DNA of 64,000 nt, taken from the NCBI RefSeq assembly GCF_001519075.1, contig NZ_KQ954244.1, forward strand, positions 1,319,934-1,383,933. The letters run 5' to 3'. Position 1 is the first letter of the stretch. Each line of letters opens with the position of its first letter. Source of the DNA: Novosphingobium fuchskuhlense. GTDB taxonomy: Bacteria; Pseudomonadota; Alphaproteobacteria; Sphingomonadales; Sphingomonadaceae. The position numbers and the translations under genes were made by a program. The notes under the pieces are model-generated. The model made no database searches, was not told where the DNA came from, and saw nothing but the letters and a program-made list of their open reading frames with translations. Of the stretch, positions 51,627 through 59,855 are shown piece after piece.

Positions 51627-52421
51627 ATGACCCGGCCCCAGGTCCCCTTCATCTGGTACGAGTTGATGACCACCGATGCCGAGGCCGCCGCCGCGTTCTA
51701 CGGCAGCGTCGTCGGCTGGACAATCCACGCGCCTGAGCCCGGCTCGCCCATGGACTACCGCATGATCACGCGCCGCGATGGCGGTGGGCAGGGCGGGGTG
51801 CTCCAGCTCACGCGCGAAATGCAGGCCGAAGGCGCGCACCCGGCGTGGGTGCCCTATCTTCACGCCGCCGATCTCGACGCGGTGATCACGGCCATCCTCG
51901 CCGATGGCGGCCGGCAGCTTGCCCCGCGCATGGATATTGCCGAAGGCAGCTTCGCCATGGTGAGCGATCCGCTCGGCGCTCCGTTCTATCTCATGCAGCC
52001 GAATCCGCCGGAAGATCGCCCCGATGCCGGCAGCGATGTCTTCTCGGCGGACAAGCCCCAGCACGTGCGCTGGAACGAGCTGCCCAGCCCCGATCCCGAA
52101 GCGGCCAAGGCTTTTTATGCGCGCCACTTCGGCATCAGCTTCACCCGCACGATGCCAATGGGCGAGATGGGCGATTACGCGTTCATGGACCATGGCGATG
52201 TCGCGCTCGGCGCGGTCATGCGCCGTCAGAACCCGAACCAGCCGGCGATGTGGACGCTCTATTTCGGCGTGCCCGATATCGCCGCTGCAGCTGCCGCAAT
52301 CGCCGCGGGCGGTGGTAGGATCCTGTTCGGTCCGCACGAAATTCCTGGCGGAGAGTACAACGTGATCGCGCTTGATCCCCAAGGCGCGGTCTTCGGGCTT
52401 GTCGGCCCCAAAGGAGCCTGA
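51627..52421 (+). CDS. VOC-family protein with two glyoxalase-like domains
   Basis: 264 residues, two tandem VOC modules. Module 1 starts 'VPFIWYELMTTDAEAAAAFY', and module 2 starts ~142 with 'HVRWNELPSPDPEAAKAFYA'. The pattern resembles glyoxalase/bleomycin-resistance-like proteins of the 'CFP-30B' type. Function unknown. It sits between two GST genes. Confidence 0.88.
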   Translation: MTRPQVPFIWYELMTTDAEAAAAFYGSVVGWTIHAPEPGSPMDYRMITRRDGGGQGGVLQLTREMQAEGAHPAWVPYLHAADLDAVITAILADGGRQLAPRMDIAEGSFAMVSDPLGAPFYLMQPNPPEDRPDAGSDVFSADKPQHVRWNELPSPDPEAAKAFYARHFGISFTRTMPMGEMGDYAFMDHGDVALGAVMRRQNPNQPAMWTLYFGVPDIAAAAAAIAAGGGRILFGPHEIPGGEYNVIALDPQGAVFGLVGPKGA

Positions 52422-52424
52422 GCT

Positions 52425-53063
52425 ATGGCAGACTATACGTTCTACACCGTCCCCATGTCGCGTGGCCAGATCGCCCGCTGGGCGCTGCACGAGGCAGGTG
52501 CGGACTACGAACAGGTGCTCGTCGACTGGGCCAGCCGCCCGCCGGAACTCGTCGCCGCCAACCCGATGAACAAGGTGCCCACTCTGATCCACCACGCGCC
52601 GGAGGGCGACCGCGTGATCACCGAATGCGCCGCGATCTGCGCCTATCTTGCCGATCTGCACGCAGAGGCTGATCTCTTCCCGCGCGATGAGGAAAAGGCC
52701 GATTACTATCGTTGGCTGTTCTTCGCGGCGGGGCCGCTTGAACAGGCGGTTGTCAGCCGCGCGATGGGCTGGGACGTGCCCGAGGGCAAATCCGGCATGG
52801 CGGGCTTCGGCACCTACGAGCGCACCATCGACGTGATGGAAGGCCTGCTTTCCGGCCGCGACTGGGTCTGCGGCGCGCGCTTCACCATGGCGGACGTCTA
52901 TGTCGGCAGCCAGATCGACTGGGGCCTCAACTTCGGCTCGATCCCGCCGCTCCCTGCTTTCGCCGCCTATGCCGAACGCCTCCGCACCCGCGCGGGCTAC
53001 CAGTCCGCCAAGGCCATCGACCGCGACCTGATCAAGGCGGCGCGCGCAGGAGAAAACGGATGA
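52425..53063 (+). CDS. Glutathione S-transferase
   Basis: 212 residues. 'FYTVPMSRGQIARWALHEAG' (S-R in helix 1), 'ANPMNKVPTLIH', 'ITECAAICAYLADLH' (E-x-x-A-I) and 'GARFTMADVYVGSQI' in the C-terminal domain. It starts three bases after the VOC stop and its stop overlaps the SRPBCC start (ATGA), so these genes are co-translated. Confidence 0.9.
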   Translation: MADYTFYTVPMSRGQIARWALHEAGADYEQVLVDWASRPPELVAANPMNKVPTLIHHAPEGDRVITECAAICAYLADLHAEADLFPRDEEKADYYRWLFFAAGPLEQAVVSRAMGWDVPEGKSGMAGFGTYERTIDVMEGLLSGRDWVCGARFTMADVYVGSQIDWGLNFGSIPPLPAFAAYAERLRTRAGYQSAKAIDRDLIKAARAGENG

Positions 53064-53515
53064 ACGCGCTCACCATCACCCGCATCATTGCCGCACCCAC
53101 CGAACGCGTATGGGACGTGCTGGTCAACCGGATGGAAGAATGGTGGTGCCCCAGGCCATGGCGCGCGGAGATCGTCCTTCAGGAGCGCCGCGCCGGCGGG
53201 GCTGCCAACATGGTGATGCATGGCCCGAACGGCGAAGTCATGCCGAACGAGGGGATGTACCTCGCGTGGGACGAGGGCCGCCGCTTCGTCGTGACCGATG
53301 CGGTCAGGCTTGATCCTGCTACCGGCACGTTCCTGCCTTCGGGGCCGTTCATGATCGGCACGTGGGAAGTGGCTGCTGAAGGGGATGGCACGCGCTACAC
53401 CGCCAGCGCACGCCACTGGACCGAAGAGGCTATGAAGCAACACCGGGACATGGGTTTCGAGGCCGGCTGGAACGCCGCTGCCGATCAGCTCCAGGCGCTG
53501 TGCGAAGCAGGCTGA
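53060..53515 (+). CDS. SRPBCC/AHSA1-family protein
   Basis: 151 residues. 'ITRIIAAPTERVWDVLVNRM' start, 'EEWWCPRPWRAEI', 'VMPNEGMYLAWDEGRRFVVT' and C-terminal helix 'HRDMGFEAGWNAAADQLQAL' form the Bet-v1-like START fold that binds hydrophobic ligands. Its role with the GSTs is not known. Convergent with the DUF885 gene 10 bp away. Confidence 0.9.
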   Translation: MNALTITRIIAAPTERVWDVLVNRMEEWWCPRPWRAEIVLQERRAGGAANMVMHGPNGEVMPNEGMYLAWDEGRRFVVTDAVRLDPATGTFLPSGPFMIGTWEVAAEGDGTRYTASARHWTEEAMKQHRDMGFEAGWNAAADQLQALCEAG

Positions 53516-53525
53516 GCGGAGCTGC

Positions 53526-55382
53526 TCAGCCCTTCTTCCCCGCAATATACCGGTCGATATTCGCCGCCAGCACGTCGAGCGGCACATTGCCGCCCTCGAC
53601 CACCGCGTTGTTGTAGTCGCGCAGGTCATAGGCCTTGCCAAGCGCCGCCTGCGCCCGCGCGCGCTGGCGCAGGATCTCGCTGCGGCCGATGAAATAGCCG
53701 CAGGCCTGCCCCGGCCAGCTGCAATAGCGCTCGACCTCGCTCGTCACCTCGTCGCGGCCCGAGCCGTTTGTATTGGCAAACCAGTCGATCGCCTGCTCGC
53801 GGGTCCATTCGCGCGCATGGAGCCCGGTGTCGACCACCAGACGGCAGGCGCGGAAGGCGATCGACTGCAGATAGCCGAGCTTGCCGACGGGATCGTCGTC
53901 ATAGGCGCCCAGTTCGTCGCCCAACGTTTCTGAATAGAGTGCCCAGCCTTCCGAATAGGCGTTGAACGCCAGCATCGCGCGGATCGTCGGCAACTGGTTG
54001 GAATACTCGCCCTGCCATACGTGGCCTGGGATCGCCTCGTGATGTACCAGCGTCGGCAGGCTGTAGGTGCTGTGCAGCCGCGTGGTGCCAAGGTTGATCC
54101 ACATCTTGCCGGGGATCGAACCGTCGATCGAGCCCGGCCCGCCATAGGCGCCGGGTGCGCCGGGCTCTTCCGCCAGAGGCAGGCGCCGCACTTCCAGATT
54201 GCCGCGTACCAGCCGGGAAAACGCGCGCGGCATCTGCGCGCGGATATAGGTCAGGCGTTTCTGGATGAAGGCGATGATCTGCGCGCGGCCCTCGTCGTTG
54301 TCGGGGAACTGGAAGCGCGGGTCCTTGCCCAGCGCGGTCATCCGCTCGCCCACCGTGCCGCTGGTATAGCCCAGCTTTCGCAGGATCGGGTCCATCCGCC
54401 CCTGCAGCTCGGCCAGCGATTCGAGGCCGAGCTTGTGGATCTCGTCGGGCGTCATCCGCGTCGTCGTGCTGGCGTGCAGCGCCCACGCATAGAACGCATC
54501 GCCGCCCGGGCGCTGGTGCATGCCGGCTGCCGGCACCGCCAGTTTGCGCTGCGCAATCAGCTCGGCGAGCTGCCGCTCCAGCGTCGGGGCGACCTGCCTG
54601 GTCACGATCTCGCGCGCGCGGCCCGCCCAGTCTCCGGCAATGCCCTGCTCGCGCGTGCGCCGTTCGACCGATTCGACAAGGCCGCCGCCCGATCCCATAG
54701 CCGAGAGGCTTGCGCCCATCTGCCGGATCGCTTTGTCGAGCAGGAACGAGGGAGCGATCACGCCCTGTGCGGCGGTGGCCTTGAGCCGCGCCGTCTCACC
54801 TTCCAGCACCGCCGGGAACTGCGCCAGCCGCGCCAGATAGGCTTCCGCGTCGGCCGCCGTGTGGATCGGATGATCCGAATCGAGGAAGCGCGGCACGTCG
54901 ATGTAGGCACCCACATTCTGGATCACGACATAGGGCGTGTTGCGCCATCCTCCCACCGCCACATCGCCGTAGGGCAGGGCAAATCCGTCCAGCGCGGTGC
55001 GATAGGCACTCTTCACCACGGCCAGGCTGGTGCGGGTCACGGGATCGAGCCCGGCCTCGGACATGGCCTCGACCCGCGCCAGATCGGCCCGCACCTGCGC
55101 GGCGACCGCCGCCTGGCCTGCGGCAGAGCGATCCTCCAGCGCGCCGCGCAAGGCCGCATGCGCGCCGGTATCGAGCCCCAGCGACGTGGCCGATTCGGGC
55201 TTGAGCGCCAGCAGCCGCCATGCCGCATCATCAAGCAGCGCTGCGGCTGGCGTGGATGCGGCAGGCGTCTGGCCATGGGCGGGCAGCGCGAGGGCGGCGG
55301 CCCCTGCGGCCATGCCGGCCAGAGCCTCGCGGCGGCTCAAGGAAGGGGAGGGGGCGATCGGGTCGATGTGGAGTGCTTTCAT
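53526..55382 (-). CDS. DUF885 family protein, Tat-exported metallopeptidase-like
   Basis: 618 residues from ATG 55382. Twin-arginine signal 'LSRREALAGMAAGAAALALP'. The DUF885 zinc-binding motif 'LVHHEAIPGHVWQGE' (H-E-x-x-x-H) and C-terminal helices follow; 'LGELRDEVTSEVERYCSWPG'-like 'GRDEVTSEVERYCSWPGQAC' supplies the conserved Glu. Family members are gluzincin-like but mostly unassayed. Signal predicts the periplasm; a lipobox is absent. Confidence 0.88.
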   Translation of the reverse strand: MKALHIDPIAPSPSLSRREALAGMAAGAAALALPAHGQTPAASTPAAALLDDAAWRLLALKPESATSLGLDTGAHAALRGALEDRSAAGQAAVAAQVRADLARVEAMSEAGLDPVTRTSLAVVKSAYRTALDGFALPYGDVAVGGWRNTPYVVIQNVGAYIDVPRFLDSDHPIHTAADAEAYLARLAQFPAVLEGETARLKATAAQGVIAPSFLLDKAIRQMGASLSAMGSGGGLVESVERRTREQGIAGDWAGRAREIVTRQVAPTLERQLAELIAQRKLAVPAAGMHQRPGGDAFYAWALHASTTTRMTPDEIHKLGLESLAELQGRMDPILRKLGYTSGTVGERMTALGKDPRFQFPDNDEGRAQIIAFIQKRLTYIRAQMPRAFSRLVRGNLEVRRLPLAEEPGAPGAYGGPGSIDGSIPGKMWINLGTTRLHSTYSLPTLVHHEAIPGHVWQGEYSNQLPTIRAMLAFNAYSEGWALYSETLGDELGAYDDDPVGKLGYLQSIAFRACRLVVDTGLHAREWTREQAIDWFANTNGSGRDEVTSEVERYCSWPGQACGYFIGRSEILRQRARAQAALGKAYDLRDYNNAVVEGGNVPLDVLAANIDRYIAGKKG

Positions 55383-55531
55383 CGACCGGACACTGTCGCA
55401 CCCGCGCCCCGCTGTCAAAGCCCGGCCCACGGTGATCCCCGGAGCAGGGAATGCTTCCGTTATGGAGCAACCGTTCGTGGACTCGGCAGGGCTTTCGCCG
55501 CCTTCCTCGCGGCGGAAGGAGAACCCGGCCG

Positions 55532-56668
55532 ATGCCAGGTCATGATCGCTATCGGCTGCTTGATGAGCTGCGCGGGATTGCCGCGCTGGTGGTGCTGGTG
55601 TTCCACATCGGCACCCGCGGGGGCGGCCCGGTGCTGCTGCCCAACGGCTTTCTGGCAGTGGATTTCTTCTTCATGCTCAGTGGCTTCGTCATTGCCGAGG
55701 CTTATGAGGCGCGGATTCTCGCCGGCATGCGCTTCAGCGGTTTCGCCGCGCGGCGGTTGATCCGCATGGCGCCTATTGCCATGCTCGGTGCGGCGCTCGG
55801 CGGTGCCTATCTGCTCGCCCGGGCCTTTGCCGCACCGCTCCGGTCCGACACGCTGGGTGAAGTCCTGGCGGGCAACCTGCTCAACCTCTTGATTCTCCCC
55901 AAGTTCTGGCAAGGCCGGGCGACGGGGTGGGAAATGTTTCCGGCCAATGGCCCGCTGTGGTCGCTGTTCTTCGAGATCGCGATGAACCTCGTTTGGGCGG
56001 CCTTTCTCGCTGGCCGGGGCACGCGGGTGATCGCGCTCGTCGTGGCCGCCAGCGCTGCGTTGCTGCTGGTCTGCGGGCTGCGCGCGGGCACGCTGCATCT
56101 GGGCTGGGAAATCACCTCGCTGGCTGGCGGCACCGCGCGCGTCGGGTTCGGTTTCGGGGTGGGGCTGCTGCTCCACCGGCTGCGCGGCCAGCTCCCCGTG
56201 ATGGACTGGCGGGCGGCTGCCATCGCCTTGATTGCGCTACTTTATTTCCTCATGCTGCCAGTTGCCGCAGTGCTGTGGGAACTGGCGGTCGTGCTTGTCT
56301 GCCTGCCTGCGATCATGGCGCTCGCCATTGCCGCGGGGCACGCGGCGGTCCTGCCCGGCGGTGCCCTGCTGGGCCGCCTGTCCTACCCGCTCTATGGATT
56401 GCACCTGCCGCTGATCGCGATGGCAAGCGGCATGCTCAAGTACGGCGGCACGGTGGGCGGTGGGCACTGGTCGAGCATGCTCCTCGTCCTGCCGCTGCTC
56501 GCCGCTGCCTGGGCTGCCCTGACGTGGTTCGACGAGCCGCTGCGCGCCCGGCTTGCCGCTCGCTGGCTTCCCGGGATCGATTCGACGCGGCCGGCCGAAC
56601 GGAGCCCGTTCAGCCGCGCCGAGCGCCTGCTGGGCCACGGGCCGCGCACTGAACTGGTTCGGAACTGA
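55532..56668 (+). CDS. Membrane-bound acyltransferase (acyltransferase 3 / OafA-like)
   Basis: 378 residues from ATG 55532 behind AAGGAG. 'RYRLLDELRGIAALVVLVFH' (R-x-L-D-x-L-R-G, catalytic His), 'NGFLAVDFFFMLSGFVIAEA', 'NGPLWSLFFEIAMNLVWAAF' (W-S-L-x-x-E) are family signatures, with ~10 hydrophobic segments. It transfers acyl groups to cell-surface sugars or lipids. There is no SGNH domain. Confidence 0.93.
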   Translation: MPGHDRYRLLDELRGIAALVVLVFHIGTRGGGPVLLPNGFLAVDFFFMLSGFVIAEAYEARILAGMRFSGFAARRLIRMAPIAMLGAALGGAYLLARAFAAPLRSDTLGEVLAGNLLNLLILPKFWQGRATGWEMFPANGPLWSLFFEIAMNLVWAAFLAGRGTRVIALVVAASAALLLVCGLRAGTLHLGWEITSLAGGTARVGFGFGVGLLLHRLRGQLPVMDWRAAAIALIALLYFLMLPVAAVLWELAVVLVCLPAIMALAIAAGHAAVLPGGALLGRLSYPLYGLHLPLIAMASGMLKYGGTVGGGHWSSMLLVLPLLAAAWAALTWFDEPLRARLAARWLPGIDSTRPAERSPFSRAERLLGHGPRTELVRN

Positions 56669-56903
56669 ACCTGTTTGTGCGGGCATGATCGCGAAAGCCC
56701 GGTTAAGCTCGCGTCTGCGAAAAAGTGGTACTGACGTGTGAGAATTCGGCGCAGCATCTCACGAATACCTAGTGGGTTTGCACGTATAGGTGCACTGCAC
56801 AAGATCATGATAGTATAAATGTGGAATTAACTCGCAAGAAATTCAGCCTTAATTCCTGATGAGAGTGTTCCTCTCACTATCAATTGGCGTATTGGAGACT
56901 ATC

Positions 56904-57500
56904 ATGGCGACGATCAACGGGACGAAGAGCAACAATTCCATCATTGGTACTACGGGTGCCGATACTATTTCAGGCGGCGCCGGCAAGGATATCATCAAGG
57001 GCGGCTCCGGCGATGACATGCTCTATGGCGGTGCGGGCAAGGACTTCCTCTATGGCGGCGATGGCAACGACGTTCTCAAGGGCGGCGGTGGCCAGGATTC
57101 GCTGACCGGCGGCGCCGGCGCGGACCAGTTCGTGTTCCGTTCGGCAGAAGGTTTCGCGCCGATGAGCTTCAGCGGCGGCCACGGCGTTGCCGAAGTCTGG
57201 CAGTGGGTGATCGTCACCGATCTCACCTTCGTCGATGGCGACAACGTGCGCATCACCGGCTTCGACGACATCTTCGGCGGCCTCAACATGGCGCGCAAGG
57301 GCACCGGCTCGTATTTCATCGACGGCAAGGAGGATATCAACGCGATGGTCGACTTCCTCAAGGCGAACCCCACCAAGGGCAGCTACTACGAGATCATCGG
57401 TGGCCAGAACGATGGCATCACCTTCTTGCTGAATGACGCCGCGGGCCACACCCAGGCGCTCACGCTTAACGGGATCCACCCCGATACGATCCTGGTCTGA
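56904..57500 (+). CDS. Small RTX (hemolysin-type calcium-binding) repeat protein
   Basis: 198 residues from ATG 56904 (GGAGA Shine-Dalgarno). Residues ~8-75 hold about six GGxGxDxUx nonapeptides ('ISGGAGKDIIKGGSGDDMLY' and 'GGDGNDVLKGGGGQDSLTGG'), then 'ADQFVFRSAEG', a ~110-residue domain without repeats and a C-terminus 'LTLNGIHPDTILV' typical of type I (RTX) secretion signals (short aliphatic end). No N-terminal signal. It would bind Ca2+ outside the cell; no T1SS genes are nearby. Confidence 0.88.
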   Translation: MATINGTKSNNSIIGTTGADTISGGAGKDIIKGGSGDDMLYGGAGKDFLYGGDGNDVLKGGGGQDSLTGGAGADQFVFRSAEGFAPMSFSGGHGVAEVWQWVIVTDLTFVDGDNVRITGFDDIFGGLNMARKGTGSYFIDGKEDINAMVDFLKANPTKGSYYEIIGGQNDGITFLLNDAAGHTQALTLNGIHPDTILV

Positions 57501-57518
57501 TCGCGGATGGCGCTTCGC

Positions 57519-57560
57519 GCCGGAGCAGGCTGCGGGTCACCACCCGCAGCCTGCTCCGGC
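57519..57560. terminator. Very strong hairpin after the RTX gene
   Basis: A 19-bp perfect inverted repeat (57519-57537 / 57542-57560) with only a CACC loop. No T-run follows on the plus strand; an A-run follows. As the RTX gene ends 19 bp upstream it most likely ends or stabilises that transcript. Confidence 0.8.
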
Positions 57561-57641
57561 AAAAAGCATCATCTGCCCAGTGGCGCCGCGTCGCCGCGCG
57601 CGCTAGGCTCCGCTCGGCACATCAGCCACGGGAGCAGGCGC

Positions 57642-58001
57642 ATGAGCATTTTTGACCAGATTCTGGGCCAGATCAGCAGCAACGTCGACGTCAAGAACCT
57701 AGCCGCCAAAGTCGGCATCGATCCGACCATGGTCGAAACCGCCATCGCCGGCCTCGCTGCCGGCCACGCCGCGCCGACCGACACAGTCGAGACTGCCGCG
57801 GCCAACACCGGGATCGACGCCGGCATCCTGCAGCAAATCGTCGGCCACATCGGCGGCGAAGGCTCGCTCGCCAGCTTCGCCACCGCCCTCGGCCAGCATC
57901 CCGATGCTGCGAACATGCTCGGCGGCCTGCTCGGGGGCAAGGATGGCGAAAATCCCCTCGGCAACCTCGGTGGCCTCGCCTCCGGACTGTTCAAGTCCTG
58001 A
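57642..58001 (+). CDS. Small Gly/Ala-rich protein, DUF937/YidB-like
   Basis: 119 residues from ATG 57642 after AGGCG. 'SIFDQILGQISSNVDVKNLA' then 'VGIDPTMVETAIAGLAAGHA' and a C-terminal 'NMLGGLLGGKDGENPLGNLG'. The hydrophobic Gly-Leu-rich blocks and 'LGGLLGG' pattern recall DUF937/YidB family proteins of unknown function. Soluble, no signal. Confidence 0.75.
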   Translation: MSIFDQILGQISSNVDVKNLAAKVGIDPTMVETAIAGLAAGHAAPTDTVETAAANTGIDAGILQQIVGHIGGEGSLASFATALGQHPDAANMLGGLLGGKDGENPLGNLGGLASGLFKS

Positions 58002-58044
58002 CCGGCGAGACAGCGCGACGAGTCAGACCGCCAGACCGCATAGC

Positions 58045-58257
58045 GTGACCGACGCGGCCCTCTCGCTTGCCATGCTCACCGCGCTCGCGCTCGTCGCGGG
58101 CGCGGCGTTTCTGTGGCGCAAGGGCGCGCGCCAGCGGCCCGCGCTCATGGCCATCCTCGCCGCCGTGATGGTCACCAACGTGATCATCTGGTCGCTGCCG
58201 ACCACTGACGGCAAGACGCTGGCCACGGCGGCCACATCCAGCGAAAGTCCCCGATGA
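58045..58257 (+). CDS. Small membrane protein, unknown
   Basis: 70 residues starting at GTG 58045 ('VTDAALSLAML'). Two hydrophobic stretches, 'AALSLAMLTALALVAGAAFL' and 'LMAILAAVMVTNVIIWSL', separated by a basic loop 'WRKGARQRP', give a two-TM hairpin. No family recognised. Its stop overlaps the SDR start (ATGA). Confidence 0.65.
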   Translation: MTDAALSLAMLTALALVAGAAFLWRKGARQRPALMAILAAVMVTNVIIWSLPTTDGKTLATAATSSESPR

Positions 58258-59090
58258 CCAACCATATTGCCGGCAAATCGATCGTCATCACCGGCGCGGG
58301 CGGCGGCTTTGGCCGCCTCGTCGCGCAGAAGGCCGCCGCGCTCGGCGCGCATGTCACCTGCGGCGATATCGATCTTGCCGCCGCCGAGGCGACGGCCGCG
58401 CTGGTCACTGGTGCCGGCGGCAGCGCGCTGGCTGTCGAGACCGACGTGCGCGATCTCGCCGCCGTCAAGGCGCTGGTCGCCGCCGCCATCGCGGCCCACG
58501 GTGGCATCGACGTGATGATCAACAATGCCGGGATCATGCCGCTGGCGTTCTTCTCCGATCACGAGGCGGCCTATCCGGCGTGGGAGCGCTGCATCGATAT
58601 CAACATCAAGGGCGTGCTCAACGGCATGGTCGCCGCCTACGATCCGATGATCGCCGCCGGGCGCGGGCAGATCGTCAACCTTTCGTCGATCTACGGCAAT
58701 TTCCCGGTGATCGGCGCGGCGGTCTATGGCGCCTCCAAGTCGGCGGTGAACTTCCTCTCGGAATCGCTGCGCGTCGAAAGCCGTGGCAAGATCAAGGTGA
58801 CGACGATCAAGCCGACCGGGGTTCCCACCACCGGCCTTTCCGGCACGGTGATCAACCCGGCCGCCGGCGTCGGCATCGTGGCGCACAACATGCCCGATTT
58901 CATGGATATGGTGCAGCAGATGGGTGCGGGCACCTTTCCGGCCGAACGCCTTAGCCCCGAGTCTATCGACTACGCCAGCCTTGCGCCCGATCACATCGCC
59001 GATGCGGTGATCCACGCGATCAACCAGCCGTGGGGCGTCTCGATTTCCGAAGTCACCGTCCGCGCGGCGGGGGATCACTTCGTGCTCTGA
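58254..59090 (+). CDS. Short-chain dehydrogenase/reductase
   Basis: 278 residues. 'VITGAGGGFGRLVAQKAAAL' (G-x3-G-x-G), Asp of 'CGDIDLAAAEA' after β2 suggests NAD(H), 'MINNAGIMP', 'NLSSIYGNF' and Y-G-A-S-K. Substrate unknown. It overlaps the small membrane protein by 4 bp, so the two are translated together. Confidence 0.9.
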   Translation: MTNHIAGKSIVITGAGGGFGRLVAQKAAALGAHVTCGDIDLAAAEATAALVTGAGGSALAVETDVRDLAAVKALVAAAIAAHGGIDVMINNAGIMPLAFFSDHEAAYPAWERCIDINIKGVLNGMVAAYDPMIAAGRGQIVNLSSIYGNFPVIGAAVYGASKSAVNFLSESLRVESRGKIKVTTIKPTGVPTTGLSGTVINPAAGVGIVAHNMPDFMDMVQQMGAGTFPAERLSPESIDYASLAPDHIADAVIHAINQPWGVSISEVTVRAAGDHFVL

Positions 59091-59213
59091 ATGCCTGGCC
59101 AGCCTCACCTTGCGGGGCAGGGGGCGGGCGGTCGGCCTTGCCGGGGTCCTGCGTCGTCCGGCTCGCAGGGGTTGCCTCGCGGGCAACCCCGTTGGTGGTG
59201 CTCCGGATGGATG
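59091..59213. other. Intergenic region with a hairpin
   Basis: Contains a GGGGTTGCC / GGCAACCCC hairpin (59168-59190) downstream of both the rightward SDR and the leftward small-peptide gene, usable by either. Otherwise nothing is seen. Confidence 0.5.
59168..59190. terminator. GGGGTTGCC / GGCAACCCC hairpin
   Basis: 9-bp perfect stem with a 5-nt loop, without a T-run. It lies ~24 bp past the stop of the 46-residue peptide gene (minus) and ~78 bp past the SDR stop (plus). Confidence 0.6.
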
Positions 59214-59354
59214 TCAGCAAGGCACCCAGTGCGGGAAAGGAACCGTGATCAGGCGGTGGCCGTTCAGACACGACAAGTTGGGGTTCAGCGTGGGTCGGGC
59301 GGCGGCGGGCGCAACGCACAGAAGTATGAGCGCGGCAACAAGTAGCTTCTTCAT
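59214..59354 (-). CDS. 46-residue secreted peptide with signal sequence
   Basis: Read directly from the minus strand. AGAGGG lies six bases before ATG 59354, and the frame closes at 59214. Residues 1-19 (MKKLLVAALILLCVAPAAA) are an ideal signal peptide, ending in A-x-A. The mature part is about 27 residues, 'RPTLNPNLSCLNGHRLITVP' plus seven more, with two cysteines (the last residue is one) that could form a disulfide. No family recognised. The convergence of Shine-Dalgarno, signal peptide and a downstream hairpin argues that it is real despite its size. Confidence 0.62.
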   Translation of the reverse strand: MKKLLVAALILLCVAPAAARPTLNPNLSCLNGHRLITVPFPHWVPC

Positions 59355-59855
59355 GGCGGTCCCTCTTGTTTTGTTCTCAGGCCTTTCACCGTTTCGGTTA
59401 AAGACTATGGTTAATGGTCATGACCGCGACTCGGTGGCAAGGGAATCTTCAAACTTATCCACAGGTTTGACGAACGAAAAATGGCCCGCCAGGAAAAGAA
59501 AAAAAGAATTTAAAACCAATATTTTAAAAGGTTCTGCGGAATAGCTGCGGTCTAGATATAAGTATATAGACTTAATTAAAAGGGCGTGTCTTACTCCCTA
59601 CTTTGGTTAATGTATTTTCGCTGATCGGCGATGCGCTCGGCGCTGTGTGCAGGCCATCGGCTTGCGGCGTTGGAATGCCCGGGCGGCAACCTTCTTGTCC
59701 CGTCTCTTGCTGAACGGTCAGGCTGGCCGTAGCGTCTGCAAACTGGCAGCGTCTTTGTGGCAGTGACGCGGCGTCACTGCCCAAATCGGGAGTGGCCGGG
59801 GCGGCGCGGCTTACCCATGGTTGCGCATCACATCATCGAACAAAAGGAACGCGCA
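59355..59855. other. AT-rich intergenic region with DnaA box, no supported gene
   Basis: 501 bp. The part 59455-59610 is strikingly AT-rich for this genome (A-runs, TTTAAAACC..., ATATAAGTATATAG). Features include a DnaA box, an ATGGTTAA half-site resembling CtrA recognition (TTAACCAT on the minus strand at 59406-59413), and a promoter position for the small peptide gene. The right part (59610-59855) is GC-rich without a recognisable gene. No RNA gene could be identified by eye. Confidence 0.45.
59455..59463 (+). promoter_or_regulatory. Perfect DnaA box (TTATCCACA)
   Basis: Matches the consensus 9-mer exactly and is followed by AT-rich DNA. Only one box was seen, and no dnaA, dnaN, hemE, parAB or gidA gene is near, so I do not call an origin. 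It may be a DnaA-regulated promoter or chance. Confidence 0.5.

Noticed and set aside
59355..59610. Possible replication origin
   Set aside because: Only one DnaA box was found and no origin-linked genes (dnaA, dnaN, parAB, hemE, gidA) are in the window.
59572..59784. 70-codon minus frame in the intergenic region
   Set aside because: No start signal, no family resemblance, and composition like non-coding DNA.
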